Assembly (NCBI GenBank): GCA_028818375.1
Contig: JAPPOB010000005.1
Location: forward strand, 124,001 to 188,000
DNA: 64,000 nucleotides
From: Anaerolineaceae bacterium
Lineage (GTDB): Bacteria; Chloroflexota; Anaerolineae; Aggregatilineales; Phototrophicaceae
Direction: 5' to 3'
This document shows positions 1-9,472 of the stretch, piece after piece. The position numbers and the translations under genes were made by a program. The notes under the pieces are model-generated. The model did not search any database, had not been told where the DNA came from, and saw only the letters and a program-made list of their open reading frames with translations. The first letter of the stretch is position 1. Each line of letters opens with the position of its first letter.

Positions 1-679
1 GCCAGCTGACCGTGCCGAAGCTGCCGAAACTCCAGTTGACGTAGGCCTGAATCTGTTCCGGCACGCTGAAATAGAGCAACATGCTGACCAGGGCGCTGGT
101 CAGGGAGGCCAGCATGACGCCCAGGACCAGCAGGGTCATGTTGCTGCCCACGGCCCGCGCCACCAGCAAGACCAGCGCCAGCACCAGCGCCGCGCCGCCC
201 ATGGCCGCGCCGGCCAGCGCCAGGCTGCCGCCCGGCCCGAGCCCAGTCAGCAAGGTGATGCCCAGCGTTCCGCCCGCGCCAAGCAGCACCAGCGCCACGC
301 CCAGACTGGCGCCGGAACTGATGCCCAGCACGTAGGGCCCGGCCAGAGGGTTGCGGAAAAGCGTCTGCATCAGCAGGCCGCTGACGCCCAGCGCCGCCCC
401 GGCCAGCAGGGCCGTCAGGGCTTTCGGCAGGCGGATCAGCAGCACAATGCTCTCCCAGGCGTTGGCGCTGGCGCCCGCGCCCGATAGCGCGCGTAACACC
501 TCGCCGGGCGGGATGGTGACCGAGCCCAGCATCAGGGACAGCAGGAAGAGCGACAGGACCAGGCAAAGCAGACCGCCCTGCAGCAGCCGGCGTCGCAGGC
601 GCCGCCACTGCAGGGGGTCGCTCTGTTGCCGGCCGGGCAGCAGGCTCGCGCCCGGCCGGCGCCATAACGCGCGATTCAC
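1..679 (-). CDS. btuC: FecCD/BtuC-family ABC transporter permease (3' end outside window)
   Basis: This is the inner-membrane permease of a vitamin B12 or metal-chelate importer. Reading the minus strand from a GTG at 679 gives a polytopic protein with the family signature around residues 75-110: a RLPKALTALLAG segment, then GVSGLLMQTLFRNPLAGPY and an ISSGASLG turn. Long Leu/Val/Gly helices are predicted on either side. The start codon overlaps the stop of the binding-protein gene (GTGA), so the two are translationally coupled. About 226 residues are visible, roughly two thirds of the usual length of about 330; the rest lies left of the window. Family membership is clear. Cobalamin as substrate is inferred from the riboswitch upstream of the operon. 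Confidence 0.88.
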   Translation of the reverse strand, partial: MNRALWRRPGASLLPGRQQSDPLQWRRLRRRLLQGGLLCLVLSLFLLSLMLGSVTIPPGEVLRALSGAGASANAWESIVLLIRLPKALTALLAGAALGVSGLLMQTLFRNPLAGPYVLGISSGASLGVALVLLGAGGTLGITLLTGLGPGGSLALAGAAMGGAALVLALVLLVARAVGSNMTLLVLGVMLASLTSALVSMLLYFSVPEQIQAYVNWSFGSFGTVSW

Positions 680-1917
680 GAAAGCTTCCGATGGAACATC
701 AACTCGTGCTCCGGCAGAAGCTGCGGATAGAAGATTTTCACAAGGTCGCGCAGCAGCAGGTGGGGCCGCGCCAGACCCGTCTCCCAGTAATCGTTGCCGC
801 CGTGCTCGTTGGTGCGGGCATCCGTGTTGTAGACGGCGTCGTGGCGGTAGGCGGCGAATTCTGAGTAGCGCTCGTCGTCGGCCAGCAGCGCTGCCAGCGA
901 GCCCATCAGGAAGCGGTTGAGAATCCAGACGGGCGCTTCAAGACCGGCCTCGTAGACCGTCTCGAAATCGAAGGGCTGGTTGACCGCGCCGGTCACTTCG
1001 TCCATCAGCACGTAGTTGACGCCGGCGTCGCGCATCAGCTGGCCCACCCAGCTCTCCTGCCCGGGAATGATCCAGGCGTCGCTGTAGGGCGAAAAGGTGT
1101 TCAGCAGTACCGTGAGGCGTTCCTCTTCGCGCACGGCGGCGGCGATGTCGGCGGCGGCGTCATAGTCGGCCATCAGTCGCCCGTAAAGCGCTTCTGCGGC
1201 TGCTTCCTCGTTGAAGAAGGCGGCGATGAACTTGAGCCACTCGGCGCGCGCGGGCAGGCTCGGCTCCAACCAGTCGGCATTGATGGCAGTGAAGACCCCG
1301 GCATCCAGCAGCACGGGATGGGCATCCGTCTCGGGATTGAAGCCATTGGCCAGCACGAGGTCCGGCGCCAGTTCCAGCACCCGCTCAACGTTGATGGAAG
1401 CGCCGTTGCCAACCTCGGCCAGCTCACCCGCCTGCAGCATGGCCACCACTTCCGCCGTGTTGACGTAGTTGCCGTTGTCCACCGCGACCAGCTTGTGCAG
1501 TTGACCGAGGTCCAGCAGATTGGGAAGTTGCGTCGTCGAAAGCGAGATGACGCTGTTCACCGGCACCTCGACCATCAGGGAGTCCTCATGGCCCTCCGGC
1601 AGCGGCGTGCCGCATTGCAACAGGAGGTACTCGATCGCGGACTCCGCGCCCGGCCAGGGTTGCAGCGTACGCAGCACTTTGTAATGCCCGCGATACTCAA
1701 TCTCGAGCCCAGTGGCGTTGACCAGGGTCGCCTTGTCGGGGAAGTAATCGACGGCGGGATCGAAATCCTCGACGCAGCCCCGGGTCAGGTTGCCATCCTG
1801 ACCGACCAGCGGCGCTGTCAAAAGCAACAGCAGGGCCGTTATGAGGAGCGGTCGGGCCACCCCCCTCAACAGAAAACCCGCCAAGTGGCGGGTCGCAGGT
1901 CGTGAAAAGTTACTCAC
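676..1917 (-). CDS. btuF: Periplasmic/lipid-side binding protein of a B12-type importer (BtuF/FepB-like)
   Basis: This substrate-binding protein of the TroA/BtuF fold delivers cobamide or a similar chelate to the FecCD permease encoded next. The long reading begins with GTG at 1917 behind a GGGGAG ribosome site and has a basic N-region before a hydrophobic stretch (residues ~25-40, ending near VGQ) that looks like a signal sequence. The mature part has family features: an AVDNGNYVN loop, NVERVLELAPDLVLANGFN, and C-terminal TNEHGGNDYWETGLARPHLL. A hairpin at 1876-1893 lies inside this reading frame, so translation may instead begin at a downstream GTG around 1857. The upstream cobalamin riboswitch argues for B12; siderophore binding is the alternative. 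Confidence 0.85.
   Translation of the reverse strand: MSNFSRPATRHLAGFLLRGVARPLLITALLLLLTAPLVGQDGNLTRGCVEDFDPAVDYFPDKATLVNATGLEIEYRGHYKVLRTLQPWPGAESAIEYLLLQCGTPLPEGHEDSLMVEVPVNSVISLSTTQLPNLLDLGQLHKLVAVDNGNYVNTAEVVAMLQAGELAEVGNGASINVERVLELAPDLVLANGFNPETDAHPVLLDAGVFTAINADWLEPSLPARAEWLKFIAAFFNEEAAAEALYGRLMADYDAAADIAAAVREEERLTVLLNTFSPYSDAWIIPGQESWVGQLMRDAGVNYVLMDEVTGAVNQPFDFETVYEAGLEAPVWILNRFLMGSLAALLADDERYSEFAAYRHDAVYNTDARTNEHGGNDYWETGLARPHLLLRDLVKIFYPQLLPEHELMFHRKLS
1876..1893 (-). terminator. Hairpin followed by a T-rich run, possible riboswitch expression platform
   Basis: On the minus strand a 7-bp perfect stem (ACCCGCC/GGCGGGT, loop ACTT) is followed by TTTCTGTTG. It lies about 60 nt beyond the cobalamin aptamer, where a transcriptional riboswitch would place its terminator. 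However, it falls within the first codons if the GTG at 1917 is the real start. Either termination occurs and translation starts downstream, or the hairpin is incidental. Confidence 0.45.
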
Positions 1918-1939
1918 AGTGCTCCCCTTTCTCCACGAA

Positions 1940-2085
1940 GGATCATCACTCCGGCGCGGTCGGGCATTCGGACTTTCCCGATCACTGTCGGGATTACCGC
2001 TGCGGGACAGTGCCGGCTTCTCACCGGCTTCCCCCGTTTTTCGTCGGGCCAGGGGCCTCGACGAATCCGCACTGGTGTATGCGGT
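1940..2085 (-). promoter_or_regulatory. Cobalamin (B12) riboswitch
   Basis: The minus strand between about 2085 and 1940 carries conserved cobalamin-aptamer blocks in the correct order: a GGGGGAAGCCGGTGAGAAGC segment, CACTGTCCCGCAGCGGTAA, and AGTCCGAATGCCCG. These correspond to the B12-box core (GGTGxxAAxxCC, CxGxCCCGCxxCxGTxA, AGTCxGAxxxCC). It precedes the BtuF-like gene by under 50 nt, so the importer is predicted to be shut off by adenosylcobalamin or a related cobamide. The outer boundaries are approximate because the closing stem was not resolved. Confidence 0.88.
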
Positions 2086-2149
2086 TGTTGACAGCAGTTT
2101 ATCCCCTTCCGGCGATAATGCAAGGGATTGCCGCCATTTTGGTAAACTC

Positions 2150-2178
2150 TTGACGGCCGTCGGCGCCCCGTCCAGAAT
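2150..2178 (+). promoter_or_regulatory. Weak candidate promoter for anmK
   Basis: TTGACG (2150-2155) and CAGAAT (2173-2178) are separated by 17 bp and lie about 50 nt before anmK. The -35 match is good and the -10 is poor, so this is only a candidate. Confidence 0.28.
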
Positions 2179-2226
2179 GCGCCTGCGGCCGGCCCGCCGC
2201 CATTACCCGGGAGAATCAGCCTGCCC

Positions 2227-3435
2227 ATGCTCGTCATCGGCCTCATATCCGGCACTTCCGCAGACGCCATCGATGCCGTCCTCTGTGAAATCCATGGGGC
2301 GGCTCCCGCGCTTTCACTGGAGCTGCGCGCCACGCGCACCCATCCCTTTCCGCCGGACATGCAGGGGCGCATCCTTGATGCCGGAACGCGCAAGGGCAGC
2401 ACCGACGAACTGGCCGCGTTGCATTTTGAACTGGGCGAACTCTTCGCCGAAGCTGCCCTCGCGCTGGTCGGGGAGGCTGGCCTGCAACCCGCGGACGTCG
2501 ACCTGATCGGTTCACACGGACAGAACTTCTGGCACAATGTCAACGTGCGCGGCGAGGTCACCGCCACGCTGCAACTGACCGAGGCCGCGCTGATCGCCGA
2601 GCGCAGCGGCATCACGACCGTCAGCAACTTTCGCCCGCGCGACATCGCCGCCGGCGGTCAGGGCGCGCCACTGGCCGCCACGCTGGACTGGCTGCTGCTG
2701 CGCCACCCGGAACACTGGCGGGCCGTGCAGAACATCGGCGGCATCGCCAACGTGACCTTTCTGCCGCCGCTCAACGACGGGGAGAGCGAGCCCCTGGCCT
2801 TCGATACCGGCCCCGGCAATTCCCTGCTGGATTGCGCCGTGAACATCCTGTCGGACGGCCGCCGTCATTACGATCGCCACGGCCTGCTGGCGCGCGCCGG
2901 GGAGGTCGAGGAAGCCTGGTTGAAGATGCGTCTGGCGCATCCCTATTTCAATCGCGTGCCGCCCAAGTCCACCGGGCGCGAGACCTTTGGCATGAGCATG
3001 ACCACCAGCCTGGTCACCAGCGCGCAGCGCCGCGGCATGAGCGCGCCCGACATCCTCGCCTCACTGACCGCGTTGACGGCGCGTTCCATCGCCCGGGCCT
3101 ACGAACGTTACGCGCCGCAGCCGGTACAGGAGGTCATCATCGGCGGCGGCGGACGCCACAACCCGGCCATCGTCAGTATGCTGCGCGAGGCTGTCGCGCC
3201 GGCGCAGTTGCTCACGCATGAAGACCTGGGCTATCCGAGCGACCACAAGGAAGCGATGGTCTTCGCCCTGCTGGCCCACGAGACCTGGCACAACCGGCCT
3301 GGCAGCCTGCCGGCCCTCAGCGGCGCCAGTCACCCCTGTGTGCTGGGGCAGATCACACCTGGCGCCAACTACGAATCCCTGGCGCGCGCGACCTGGGGCG
3401 GCGCCGCCCGCAGCAATGGAGGAGAAGACGCATGA
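2227..3435 (+). CDS. anmK: Anhydro-N-acetylmuramic acid kinase
   Basis: AnmK phosphorylates and opens 1,6-anhydro-MurNAc from cell-wall turnover, giving MurNAc-6-phosphate. The 402-residue protein is slightly longer than the usual ~370-380. It opens with the family motif [15 protein letters not shown]; most AnmK proteins read GTSMDG, so the loop is slightly divergent. The ATPase core follows: SHGQN near residue 97, [10 protein letters not shown] near 173, FDTGPGN near 197 and GGGGRHNP near 308. The ATG at 2227 gives the complete motif. The stop overlaps the ATG of the next gene (ATGA), so it heads a three-gene transcript. No other MurNAc recycling gene (murQ, murK) is adjacent. Confidence 0.95.
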   Translation: MLVIGLISGTSADAIDAVLCEIHGAAPALSLELRATRTHPFPPDMQGRILDAGTRKGSTDELAALHFELGELFAEAALALVGEAGLQPADVDLIGSHGQNFWHNVNVRGEVTATLQLTEAALIAERSGITTVSNFRPRDIAAGGQGAPLAATLDWLLLRHPEHWRAVQNIGGIANVTFLPPLNDGESEPLAFDTGPGNSLLDCAVNILSDGRRHYDRHGLLARAGEVEEAWLKMRLAHPYFNRVPPKSTGRETFGMSMTTSLVTSAQRRGMSAPDILASLTALTARSIARAYERYAPQPVQEVIIGGGGRHNPAIVSMLREAVAPAQLLTHEDLGYPSDHKEAMVFALLAHETWHNRPGSLPALSGASHPCVLGQITPGANYESLARATWGGAARSNGGEDA

Positions 3436-4190
3436 GCGAAAGCGCTAAAATCGCAGTGATCACCGGGGCGGGCAGCGGCATCGGCCGCCGCACGGCCTTC
3501 GCCCTGTGGGATGCGGGCTGGTCGGTCGCGCTTGCCGGCCGCCGTGAGCACCTGTTGCACGAGACCCTGGCCGAGGGCGGCGTGGCAGCGGAGCGAGGGC
3601 TGGTCCAGGCCTGCGACGTCAGCGATGAAAGGTCGGTGGCCGCGCTCTTCGCCCGCGTGGAAGAGACCTACGGCCGCCTCGATCTGCTCTTCAACAACGC
3701 CGGCATCAGCGCCCTGGGCCTGCCTCTGGACGAACTCGACGCGGGCGCCTGGCGCCGTGTGCTCGACATCAACGTGACCGGCGTTTTTCTCTGCACCCAG
3801 GCCGCCTTCCGACTGATGAAACGCCAGCGGCCCCGTGGCGGCCGCATCATTAACAACGGTTCGCTCTCCGCCCAGCGGCCGCGCCCCATGAGCGCGCCCT
3901 ACACCGCCAGCAAACACGCCCTTACCGGCCTGACGCGCTCCACGTCCCTTGACGGCCGCGAATGGGACATCGTCTGCGGCCAGATTGACATCGGCAACGC
4001 CGCCACCGAGATGACCCGCCGCATGGAGGAGGGAGTCATCCAGGCGGACGGCCAGATGCGCGTCGAGCCCACCATGGACGCCGACCACGTGGCCCATGCC
4101 GTGCGCCACATGGCGGAACTGCCGCTGGACGTCAACGTGCCCTTCATCACCGTGATGGCCAACCGCATGCCCTTCACGGGGCGGGGGTAG
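3432..4190 (+). CDS. SDR-family NAD(P)-dependent oxidoreductase
   Basis: This is a classical short-chain dehydrogenase/reductase of 252 residues. The dinucleotide fold begins [12 protein letters not shown] (TGxxxGxG, residues ~9-20). NNAGIS follows at ~90, and the active-site YTASK sits near 157-161 after a catalytic Ser in NNGSLS. The substrate cannot be read from sequence. It overlaps anmK by 4 nt and is followed within 2 nt by an aminotransferase, so a pathway over an amino or keto compound is possible but unproven. Confidence 0.9.
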   Translation: MSESAKIAVITGAGSGIGRRTAFALWDAGWSVALAGRREHLLHETLAEGGVAAERGLVQACDVSDERSVAALFARVEETYGRLDLLFNNAGISALGLPLDELDAGAWRRVLDINVTGVFLCTQAAFRLMKRQRPRGGRIINNGSLSAQRPRPMSAPYTASKHALTGLTRSTSLDGREWDIVCGQIDIGNAATEMTRRMEEGVIQADGQMRVEPTMDADHVAHAVRHMAELPLDVNVPFITVMANRMPFTGRG

Positions 4191-4192
4191 AT

Positions 4193-5359
4193 TTGGTGAG
4201 ACCTGACCTGACGGCACAGATCCAGGTCCTGCAACCCAGCCTGATTCGCGAACTGGCCAACGAGGCCGACGCGTCAGCGAAATTCAGCGATCTGATCCAG
4301 CTCTGGTACGGCGAGCCGGACCTGCCGACAGCGGAAGTCGTGCGTCGCGCCTGCCAGCGGGCGCTGGACCGCGGCGAGACCTTTTACACCCCGAACGCGG
4401 GCATCCTGTCCCTGCGCCAGGCGCTGGCGGACTACATGAACGGCCTCTACGGGACGGATTTCGGCGTGGAGCGCATCCTCGTCACCGGCTCCGGCACCCT
4501 GGCGCTGACCATCGCCGCCCAGGCCCTGCTCGCGCCGGGCGACGACCTGGTCACCCACGCGCCCCATTGGCCCAACCTTAGCGCCATCCAGCAGTTGCGC
4601 GGCGCGCGGGTGGTGCGCGTGCCCCTGGAATTGCATGAGGGTCGCTGGCGACTGGACCTGCAGCGTCTTTTCGATGCCTGCGGCCCCGGCACACGCGCCA
4701 TACTGGTCAATTCACCGGCCAACCCGACCGGCTGGGTGCTGGACGACGACGGGCAACGCGAGATTCTGGATTTCTGCCGCCGTCGCGGCATCTGGCTCGT
4801 CGCCGACGAGGTCTATAACCGCATCGTCTACGACCGACCCTGCGCGCCGACCTTCGCCGACAAGATCGGACCCGAGGACCCCGTCCTGATCGTCAACAGT
4901 TTCTCCAAGACCTGGGCCATGACCGGCTGGCGACTCGGCTGGCTGACGATCCCCGCCGGCACGCTGGGTCGCTTCGAAATGCTGACCGAATACACCAATT
5001 CCTGCACCTCGGCCGCCACACAACTGGCCGGCGTCTGCGCCATCCACGAGGGCGAACCCTGCCTGCGCGAGTCGCTGGCGCGTTGGGACCGCTCGCGTCG
5101 CCTGCTGCGGGAGACCTTCGCGCAACTGCCGCGGGTACACTGTCCGGCTGCCGACGGGGCTTTCTACGCCTGGTTCGCCTGTGAGGGCGTCACCGACAGC
5201 TACGCCCTCGCCGGCGATATCCTGCACGAGGCGCGCGTGGGTCTGGCGCCGGGCGTGGCCTTCGGGCCGGAAGGGGAGGGTTGGCTGCGACTCTGCCACG
5301 CCGTCGCGCCGGCATTGATGGAGCGCGCGCTGGAGCGCCTGCTCCCCGTGCTGAAGTAG
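4193..5359 (+). CDS. Class I/II PLP-dependent aminotransferase
   Basis: This aspartate-aminotransferase-fold enzyme has about 388 residues, the normal length. Visible landmarks are YTPNAGILSLRQALADY (N-terminal substrate loop), the NPTGW motif near residue 178, DEVYNRIVYD near 205 (PLP-pyridine Asp), and SFSKTWAMTGWRLGW near 235, where the Lys of SKT forms the Schiff base with PLP. Translation could begin at TTG 4193 or GTG 4196; a G-rich stretch just upstream could serve either. It ends a tight three-gene set with anmK and the SDR. The substrate amino acid is not identifiable. Confidence 0.9.
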   Translation: MVRPDLTAQIQVLQPSLIRELANEADASAKFSDLIQLWYGEPDLPTAEVVRRACQRALDRGETFYTPNAGILSLRQALADYMNGLYGTDFGVERILVTGSGTLALTIAAQALLAPGDDLVTHAPHWPNLSAIQQLRGARVVRVPLELHEGRWRLDLQRLFDACGPGTRAILVNSPANPTGWVLDDDGQREILDFCRRRGIWLVADEVYNRIVYDRPCAPTFADKIGPEDPVLIVNSFSKTWAMTGWRLGWLTIPAGTLGRFEMLTEYTNSCTSAATQLAGVCAIHEGEPCLRESLARWDRSRRLLRETFAQLPRVHCPAADGAFYAWFACEGVTDSYALAGDILHEARVGLAPGVAFGPEGEGWLRLCHAVAPALMERALERLLPVLK

Positions 5360-5512
5360 CAGTTAACTGCCTGGCCCTGCGTACGGGGCCCCGTGGCTTC
5401 TGCAATTAACTGGTAGACAGGTTCGTTTGGATGGTCCTCTAGCCCGTACTGCGCAGGGCAATACTGACCAGTGCGCCGGTTCCGGCCTTGTTGGTGTACA
5501 CTTATTGCAGAA

Positions 5513-5815
5513 GTGAAAGTAAATGATGTGGCGAAAAACGAATCCGGAAAACACCATCACAAGGAAGTCACGCTCCTGGCCGAAGTTGAAACGAAAATCT
5601 TTTGGCACTTTCCGTCAAGTCTCCCCAAAACTCCTGCATCATTTCACTGACGAATTGGAATGTCGACATATTGACTGGCCTAACGACTCGTTTAGGCATT
5701 TGGCAAATTTGGTGTAGGGCATGGTTGTAAAGCGGCTTTGCTACAACGATCTGGTTACTGTTGGCACTGCATATCCGCCGCATGACGATGTGAAGACCCA
5801 ACGATGGGGGCTTGT
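5513..5815 (+). pseudogene. Possible degraded small gene upstream of the methyltransferase
   Basis: Between the aminotransferase and the methyltransferase the base composition turns AT-rich. A GTG at 5513 opens 45 codons ending at TGA 5648-5650. A second frame then continues with protein-like composition through a TAG (5715-5717) and ends at a TGA around 5812. Read together these look like one gene broken by a frameshift and in-frame stops. I do not recognise the product. It could also be chance coding potential. The preceding 5360-5512 holds only a short repeated GTTAACTG/ATTAACTG pair near the aminotransferase stop. Confidence 0.3.
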
Positions 5816-5842
5816 TTCTCAGTGACCGACATCGACTGACAT

Positions 5843-7125
5843 ATGAAATTCGGCCAAAAGCAACAGAATTTGATTCTCCCAGCCGATCGGCCAATACACG
5901 ATTGGTATCGGTTTGTTCTATCTTTCCCGCCGCACTTGGTCCGCAAGTACATTTGCGAATTCGGCTTGAGGCCTGGAGATATGTTACTTGATCCCTTTTG
6001 TGGAACCGGAACCACAATTGTTGAGGCGAAATTTCACGGGTTGCAAAGCATTGGGGTCGAGGCTAACCCTTTCCCGCATTTTGCCTCGGCGGTAAAGACG
6101 AATTGGTGTGTCAACCCGACTTCCTTGCTACAAATGGCCTATGACGTTTCGCTCGCTGCCAGGGACGTTTTGTCAAGCCAAGGGATTGTAGATCAAGCAC
6201 TTTTCTCCCCTGACAACTTACACTTTAGGGTGCTTCCCGAAGATACTGGGCGGTTGTTGATTAAAGATTCAATCTGCCCTCTACCTCTTCACAAGACCCT
6301 TGTATTGCTGGACCAGATCAACAAGCACAATCTCAATCCTGAACACAAGTACATGATTCTTGCACTCGGCGATGCCCTAGTAGGCGAAATCGGAAACCTG
6401 AAATTTGGACCGGAGGTTGGTGTAGGGAAGAAAAAAGGCGATGTATCCGTCATTTCGTCTTGGTTCAGCCGCGTGGAGAAGATGGTAGAAGACCTGAGAC
6501 GCGTGAATGGGAAAATCCATTCCGAGTCCCATATCTACCTTGAAGACGCCAGGAGTCTGGTACATTTATTGGAACCCAAATCAGTAGACGCTGTGATAAC
6601 TTCTCCGCCCTACCCAAATGAAAAGGACTACACTCGCACTACACGACTTGAGTCAGTTGTATTGGGTTTCTACAAAGACAGGCCTCAACTGAGACAATTC
6701 AAGAAGACTTTTGTGCGATCCAATACTCGTAGCATTTACAAGGCTGATGACGATGATCGGTGGGTTTCTGGGAACACTGAGGTAGAAGCACTGGCCAATG
6801 AAATTGAAGCCAGAAGAATAAGGATGGGTAAGACTTCTGGTTTCGAAAGAATGTATACTAGGGCCACCATGCTTTATTTTGGAGGTATGACTCGGCACTT
6901 GTTCCAGTTGAGGCACGCCCTCAAGCCAAACGCAAGAGTTGCAATGGTGTTGGGGATCAAGCATCCTACTTGCAAGTCCTGATTCGAACTGGAAGGATAT
7001 TGGGCAACATAGGAGAACGACTAGGGTACAGGTTGGAGAAAACCGACCTCTTTAGAACAAGATTTGCGACCGCGACCCGACAAAAACTAAGGGAAGAAGT
7101 CGTTGTTTTGCGATGGCCTGGCTAA
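5843..7125 (+). pseudogene. Site-specific DNA methyltransferase (N4C/N6A type), frameshifted near its 3' end
   Basis: This is an amino-methyltransferase of a restriction-modification system. Motif I DPFCGTGTT lies at residues 50-58 (SAM binding) and catalytic motif IV TSPPYPNEKDY near 252-262. The ~200 residues between them leave room for a target-recognition region, an alpha-like motif order. The first frame stops at 6982 after VAMVLG. The -1 frame then continues sensibly (GDQASYLQVLIRT... to LREEVVVLRWPG) up to TAA 7123-7125, as in full-length relatives. One missing G in the run of Gs near 6950 explains the break. It may be a true lesion, slippage, or an assembly indel. The nuclease gene begins 20 nt downstream. 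Codon use is AT-rich, unlike flanking genes. Confidence 0.82.
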
Positions 7126-7145
7126 AGGATGAAGGATGATGACAT

Positions 7146-7922
7146 TTGAACAAGTATGAACAGGTCATCTGTTGGGTCTTTGAGAACAATTATACGCCAG
7201 GTGACGTTCGCGTAAGATTTACCAGAGACGAATTGGTGAACGCACATGACGCTCTGGGGTTGTCTCAAACAAAGAACATCGGAGACATTCCCTATACGTT
7301 TCGGTTTCGACGAGAATTGCCTGATGCCATTAGAGACACAGCACCAGATCAAGCCGAATGGGTAATTGAGGGAACGGGTATTGCAGAGTACCAATTTCGT
7401 TTATCAATTCCAGGCAAAATTGCACCATCTTTGCACCAATACCCGATCATGATTCCTGAAGCAACTCCTGAAATCATACGGCAATATACTCCCGGAACAG
7501 ACGAACAAGCCTTGCTAACCAGAGTTAGGTATAACCGACTCATAGATACATTTACGGGGTTAACTTGCTACTAAATTCAAAATCATTTGCGCACGACCGT
7601 GAAGGGGATCGGGCAGGTTGAAGTTGATGAGGTTTATGTTGGGTTAAACAAAAAGGGTGAACATTTCATTCTCCCATGCCAAGCTAAATCTAGGGGCGAC
7701 AAATTCGGGATTGTACAAGTGATTCAGGACATTTCCCTATGCTCTACCAGATTTCCCGATGCGATCTGCCGTCCGATTGCGCTTCAGTTTATTGACGAAA
7801 ACAGCGTTGCCATTTTGGAACTTGCCGTGAGAGATGAAGAGCAGATTCTAAGGTTCAATGTGATTGACGAAAAACGTCATGTACTGATGCCGAGGGCTGA
7901 AGATCTGGAGTCGGTCACTTAG
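7146..7922 (+). pseudogene. PD-(D/E)XK-like restriction endonuclease, interrupted by an in-frame TAA
   Basis: Two open segments, 7146-7574 and 7587-7922, share one reading frame and are separated by a single TAA (7572-7574). The sequence reads smoothly across it (FTGLTCY, stop, IQNHLRTTVKGIGQ). The second half holds GQVEVDEVYVG and, about 15 residues on, ILPCQAKS: an acidic residue on a beta strand followed by QxK, as in variant PD-(D/E)XK nucleases. Position directly after a DNA methyltransferase supports a restriction-enzyme role. The start is TTG at 7146. If the stop is real the N-terminal part alone lacks the catalytic site, so the enzyme is dead unless read through. Family assignment is inference. 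Confidence 0.65.
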
Positions 7923-7952
7923 GCTCTTGCCTCTGCGGTCCATTTGGAGCGC

Positions 7953-8927
7953 CTATCGCCCGCCCAGGGCCATGGCCAGACAATAGTGGAAGAACCAGCG
8001 GCCCTGCAGCCAGACCTCGCCGCCGGCCTGCCAGTTCACCAGCCCGACCTCCAGGTAGCGCAGACCCATGAAGAGCCCCGCCTCCCGGTAGCGCTGCATG
8101 AAAGCCGCCGTCGGGATGGCGAAGCCGGCCTCCGCCAGGGCGTCGCGGTAGAGCATGGCAGTCTCCAACGTGAAGTAGTTCACCAGGTCCAGGTAAAGCG
8201 GGCCGAAGCAGGCCTGTTCCCAGTCAATGAAGACCGGCTGCCCGCCGAATAGCCGAATGTGGTCCGGATGCAGGTCGCTGTTGAGCAGGGTGCAACAGCT
8301 GCCCTCCTCGTCCAGGGCTGCCACGAAGTCCAGCAGCCGCGCCAGCGACTCGCGCAGGGGCCGGTCGTACTGCCCGTATTCTTGGCGAAAGGCGGCGGCG
8401 TCCATGCAACGCGCCCATTCGTCCTGCGTGGCCTGCAGGTAAAGGCGTGACATGGTGTCATCGGCGGCGCGCGGCAACCAGGCCGGGCACTGCCGACGGT
8501 TGGCGGCGTGGAGCTGCGCCAGACCCCGCGCCGCATGCTGCGTCGTGGGGACGCAGGGGTCCCCCAGGATGCGGTCCATGGGACGGCTGCGCGCAAAGGG
8601 CATCAGCAGGGGGGCGCGGCCTGCGGATTGACCGCTGGATGCCGGCGACAGCGCCGGCGGCACCGCCTGACCCTGGTCGTTAAGCAGTTGCAGGATGCGC
8701 CGTTCCTTCAGGCTGGCGTGCTTGATCGCCAGGTCTTCCTCGCCCTGCGCGCCCCCGCCGCCACGCCAGCGCACCCGCACGAGGCGCACTTCGGCGCCGG
8801 ACGCGCCCTGGTGCGGCACTGGCAGGTCGCGGACGCTGTCGATCCGCAGGTCCGTCAGTTGATGGATGCGCGCCAGCAGCTGGCGGCAGGCGTCGTGAAG
8901 GGCGTCCCCGGCGAGTTCTTGCCTCAC
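7953..8927 (-). CDS. Aminoglycoside-phosphotransferase (APH/choline kinase)-fold protein
   Basis: This is a small-molecule kinase fold of 324 residues. The catalytic loop reads NSDLHPDHIR near residue 215, where canonical APH proteins have HGDxxxxN; the catalytic Asp is kept while the first His is Asn. The Mg-binding Asp is in FIDWEQA near 235. Start choice: a GTG at 8925-8927 overlaps the stop of the DinB-like gene (GTGA); longer readings run into that gene out of frame. It is last in a minus-strand run of four overlapping genes. Substrate unknown; antibiotic resistance should not be assumed. Confidence 0.8.
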   Translation of the reverse strand: MRQELAGDALHDACRQLLARIHQLTDLRIDSVRDLPVPHQGASGAEVRLVRVRWRGGGGAQGEEDLAIKHASLKERRILQLLNDQGQAVPPALSPASSGQSAGRAPLLMPFARSRPMDRILGDPCVPTTQHAARGLAQLHAANRRQCPAWLPRAADDTMSRLYLQATQDEWARCMDAAAFRQEYGQYDRPLRESLARLLDFVAALDEEGSCCTLLNSDLHPDHIRLFGGQPVFIDWEQACFGPLYLDLVNYFTLETAMLYRDALAEAGFAIPTAAFMQRYREAGLFMGLRYLEVGLVNWQAGGEVWLQGRWFFHYCLAMALGGR

Positions 8928-9472
8928 CGCAGGGAACGGATGTAGTCGGCGCTGTCCGGGATGTGCACCGGCAGATGACGGTAGAAGGGTCGCGGTGGCG
9001 TGACGATGATTTCCTCCACCATGCCACCCAGGTCCAGCGGCTCGCATTCGGGCCAGGGCGCGGGGCGACGCCACTCGTCCTCGTCCAGCGCGGCGATGGC
9101 GTCCTCAAGTCCCGCATGGCAACGTTCCCATTCGTCCAGCACCTGCGCCAGACTGTGCTCGCTGTGGTCGGCAATGCCGCTGTAATGCAAGGCGTGGCTG
9201 CGTGCCGGGCTGCGCATGATGTCGATGGCCTGGTGCCGTTCGCCGTGCCCCCAGGCCGCCATGGCCGCCAGCGCCAGCGCCTCGTAACAGATCAAATGCG
9301 CCAGCAAGTCCTTGAAGGAGAGGCGCTGGTCGGCATACATGCCATGGCGGATGGTGTCCGGGCGCGTCATTTCCTCTTCGTCCAGTTCGTCGATGAGTTC
9401 GCGCACGGCGGCGTGTTCCACGCGCAGCAGTTCCACGGCCCGTTGCGGGCCCACAGTGGCCTTCATGGTCAA
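8924..9472 (-). CDS. DinB/ClbS-DfsB-like four-helix bundle protein
   Basis: This 182-residue, mostly helical protein resembles DinB or maleylpyruvate-isomerase-like bundles. An ARRELID-type N-terminal helix leads to SFKDLLAHLICYEALAL near residues 52-68, with metal-ligand candidate His residues there, in HYSGIADHSEHS near 98-109, and in YRHLPVHI near the end. These proteins often bind a divalent metal and act as thiol transferases or in resistance, but no reaction can be named here. Both ends overlap neighbours by 4 nt (ATGA, GTGA), so it is co-translated with the GT2 and kinase-fold genes. Confidence 0.72.
   Translation of the reverse strand: MTMKATVGPQRAVELLRVEHAAVRELIDELDEEEMTRPDTIRHGMYADQRLSFKDLLAHLICYEALALAAMAAWGHGERHQAIDIMRSPARSHALHYSGIADHSEHSLAQVLDEWERCHAGLEDAIAALDEDEWRRPAPWPECEPLDLGGMVEEIIVTPPRPFYRHLPVHIPDSADYIRSLR

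Noticed and set aside
2088..2119. TTGACA and GATAAT as a plus-strand promoter
   Set aside because: The spacer is 20 bp, too long for a normal sigma-70 promoter, and it overlaps the edge of the opposite-strand riboswitch.
7953..8927. Annotation as an aminoglycoside resistance enzyme
   Set aside because: Only the kinase fold is supported; the catalytic loop differs (NSD for HGD) and the neighbours are glycan genes.
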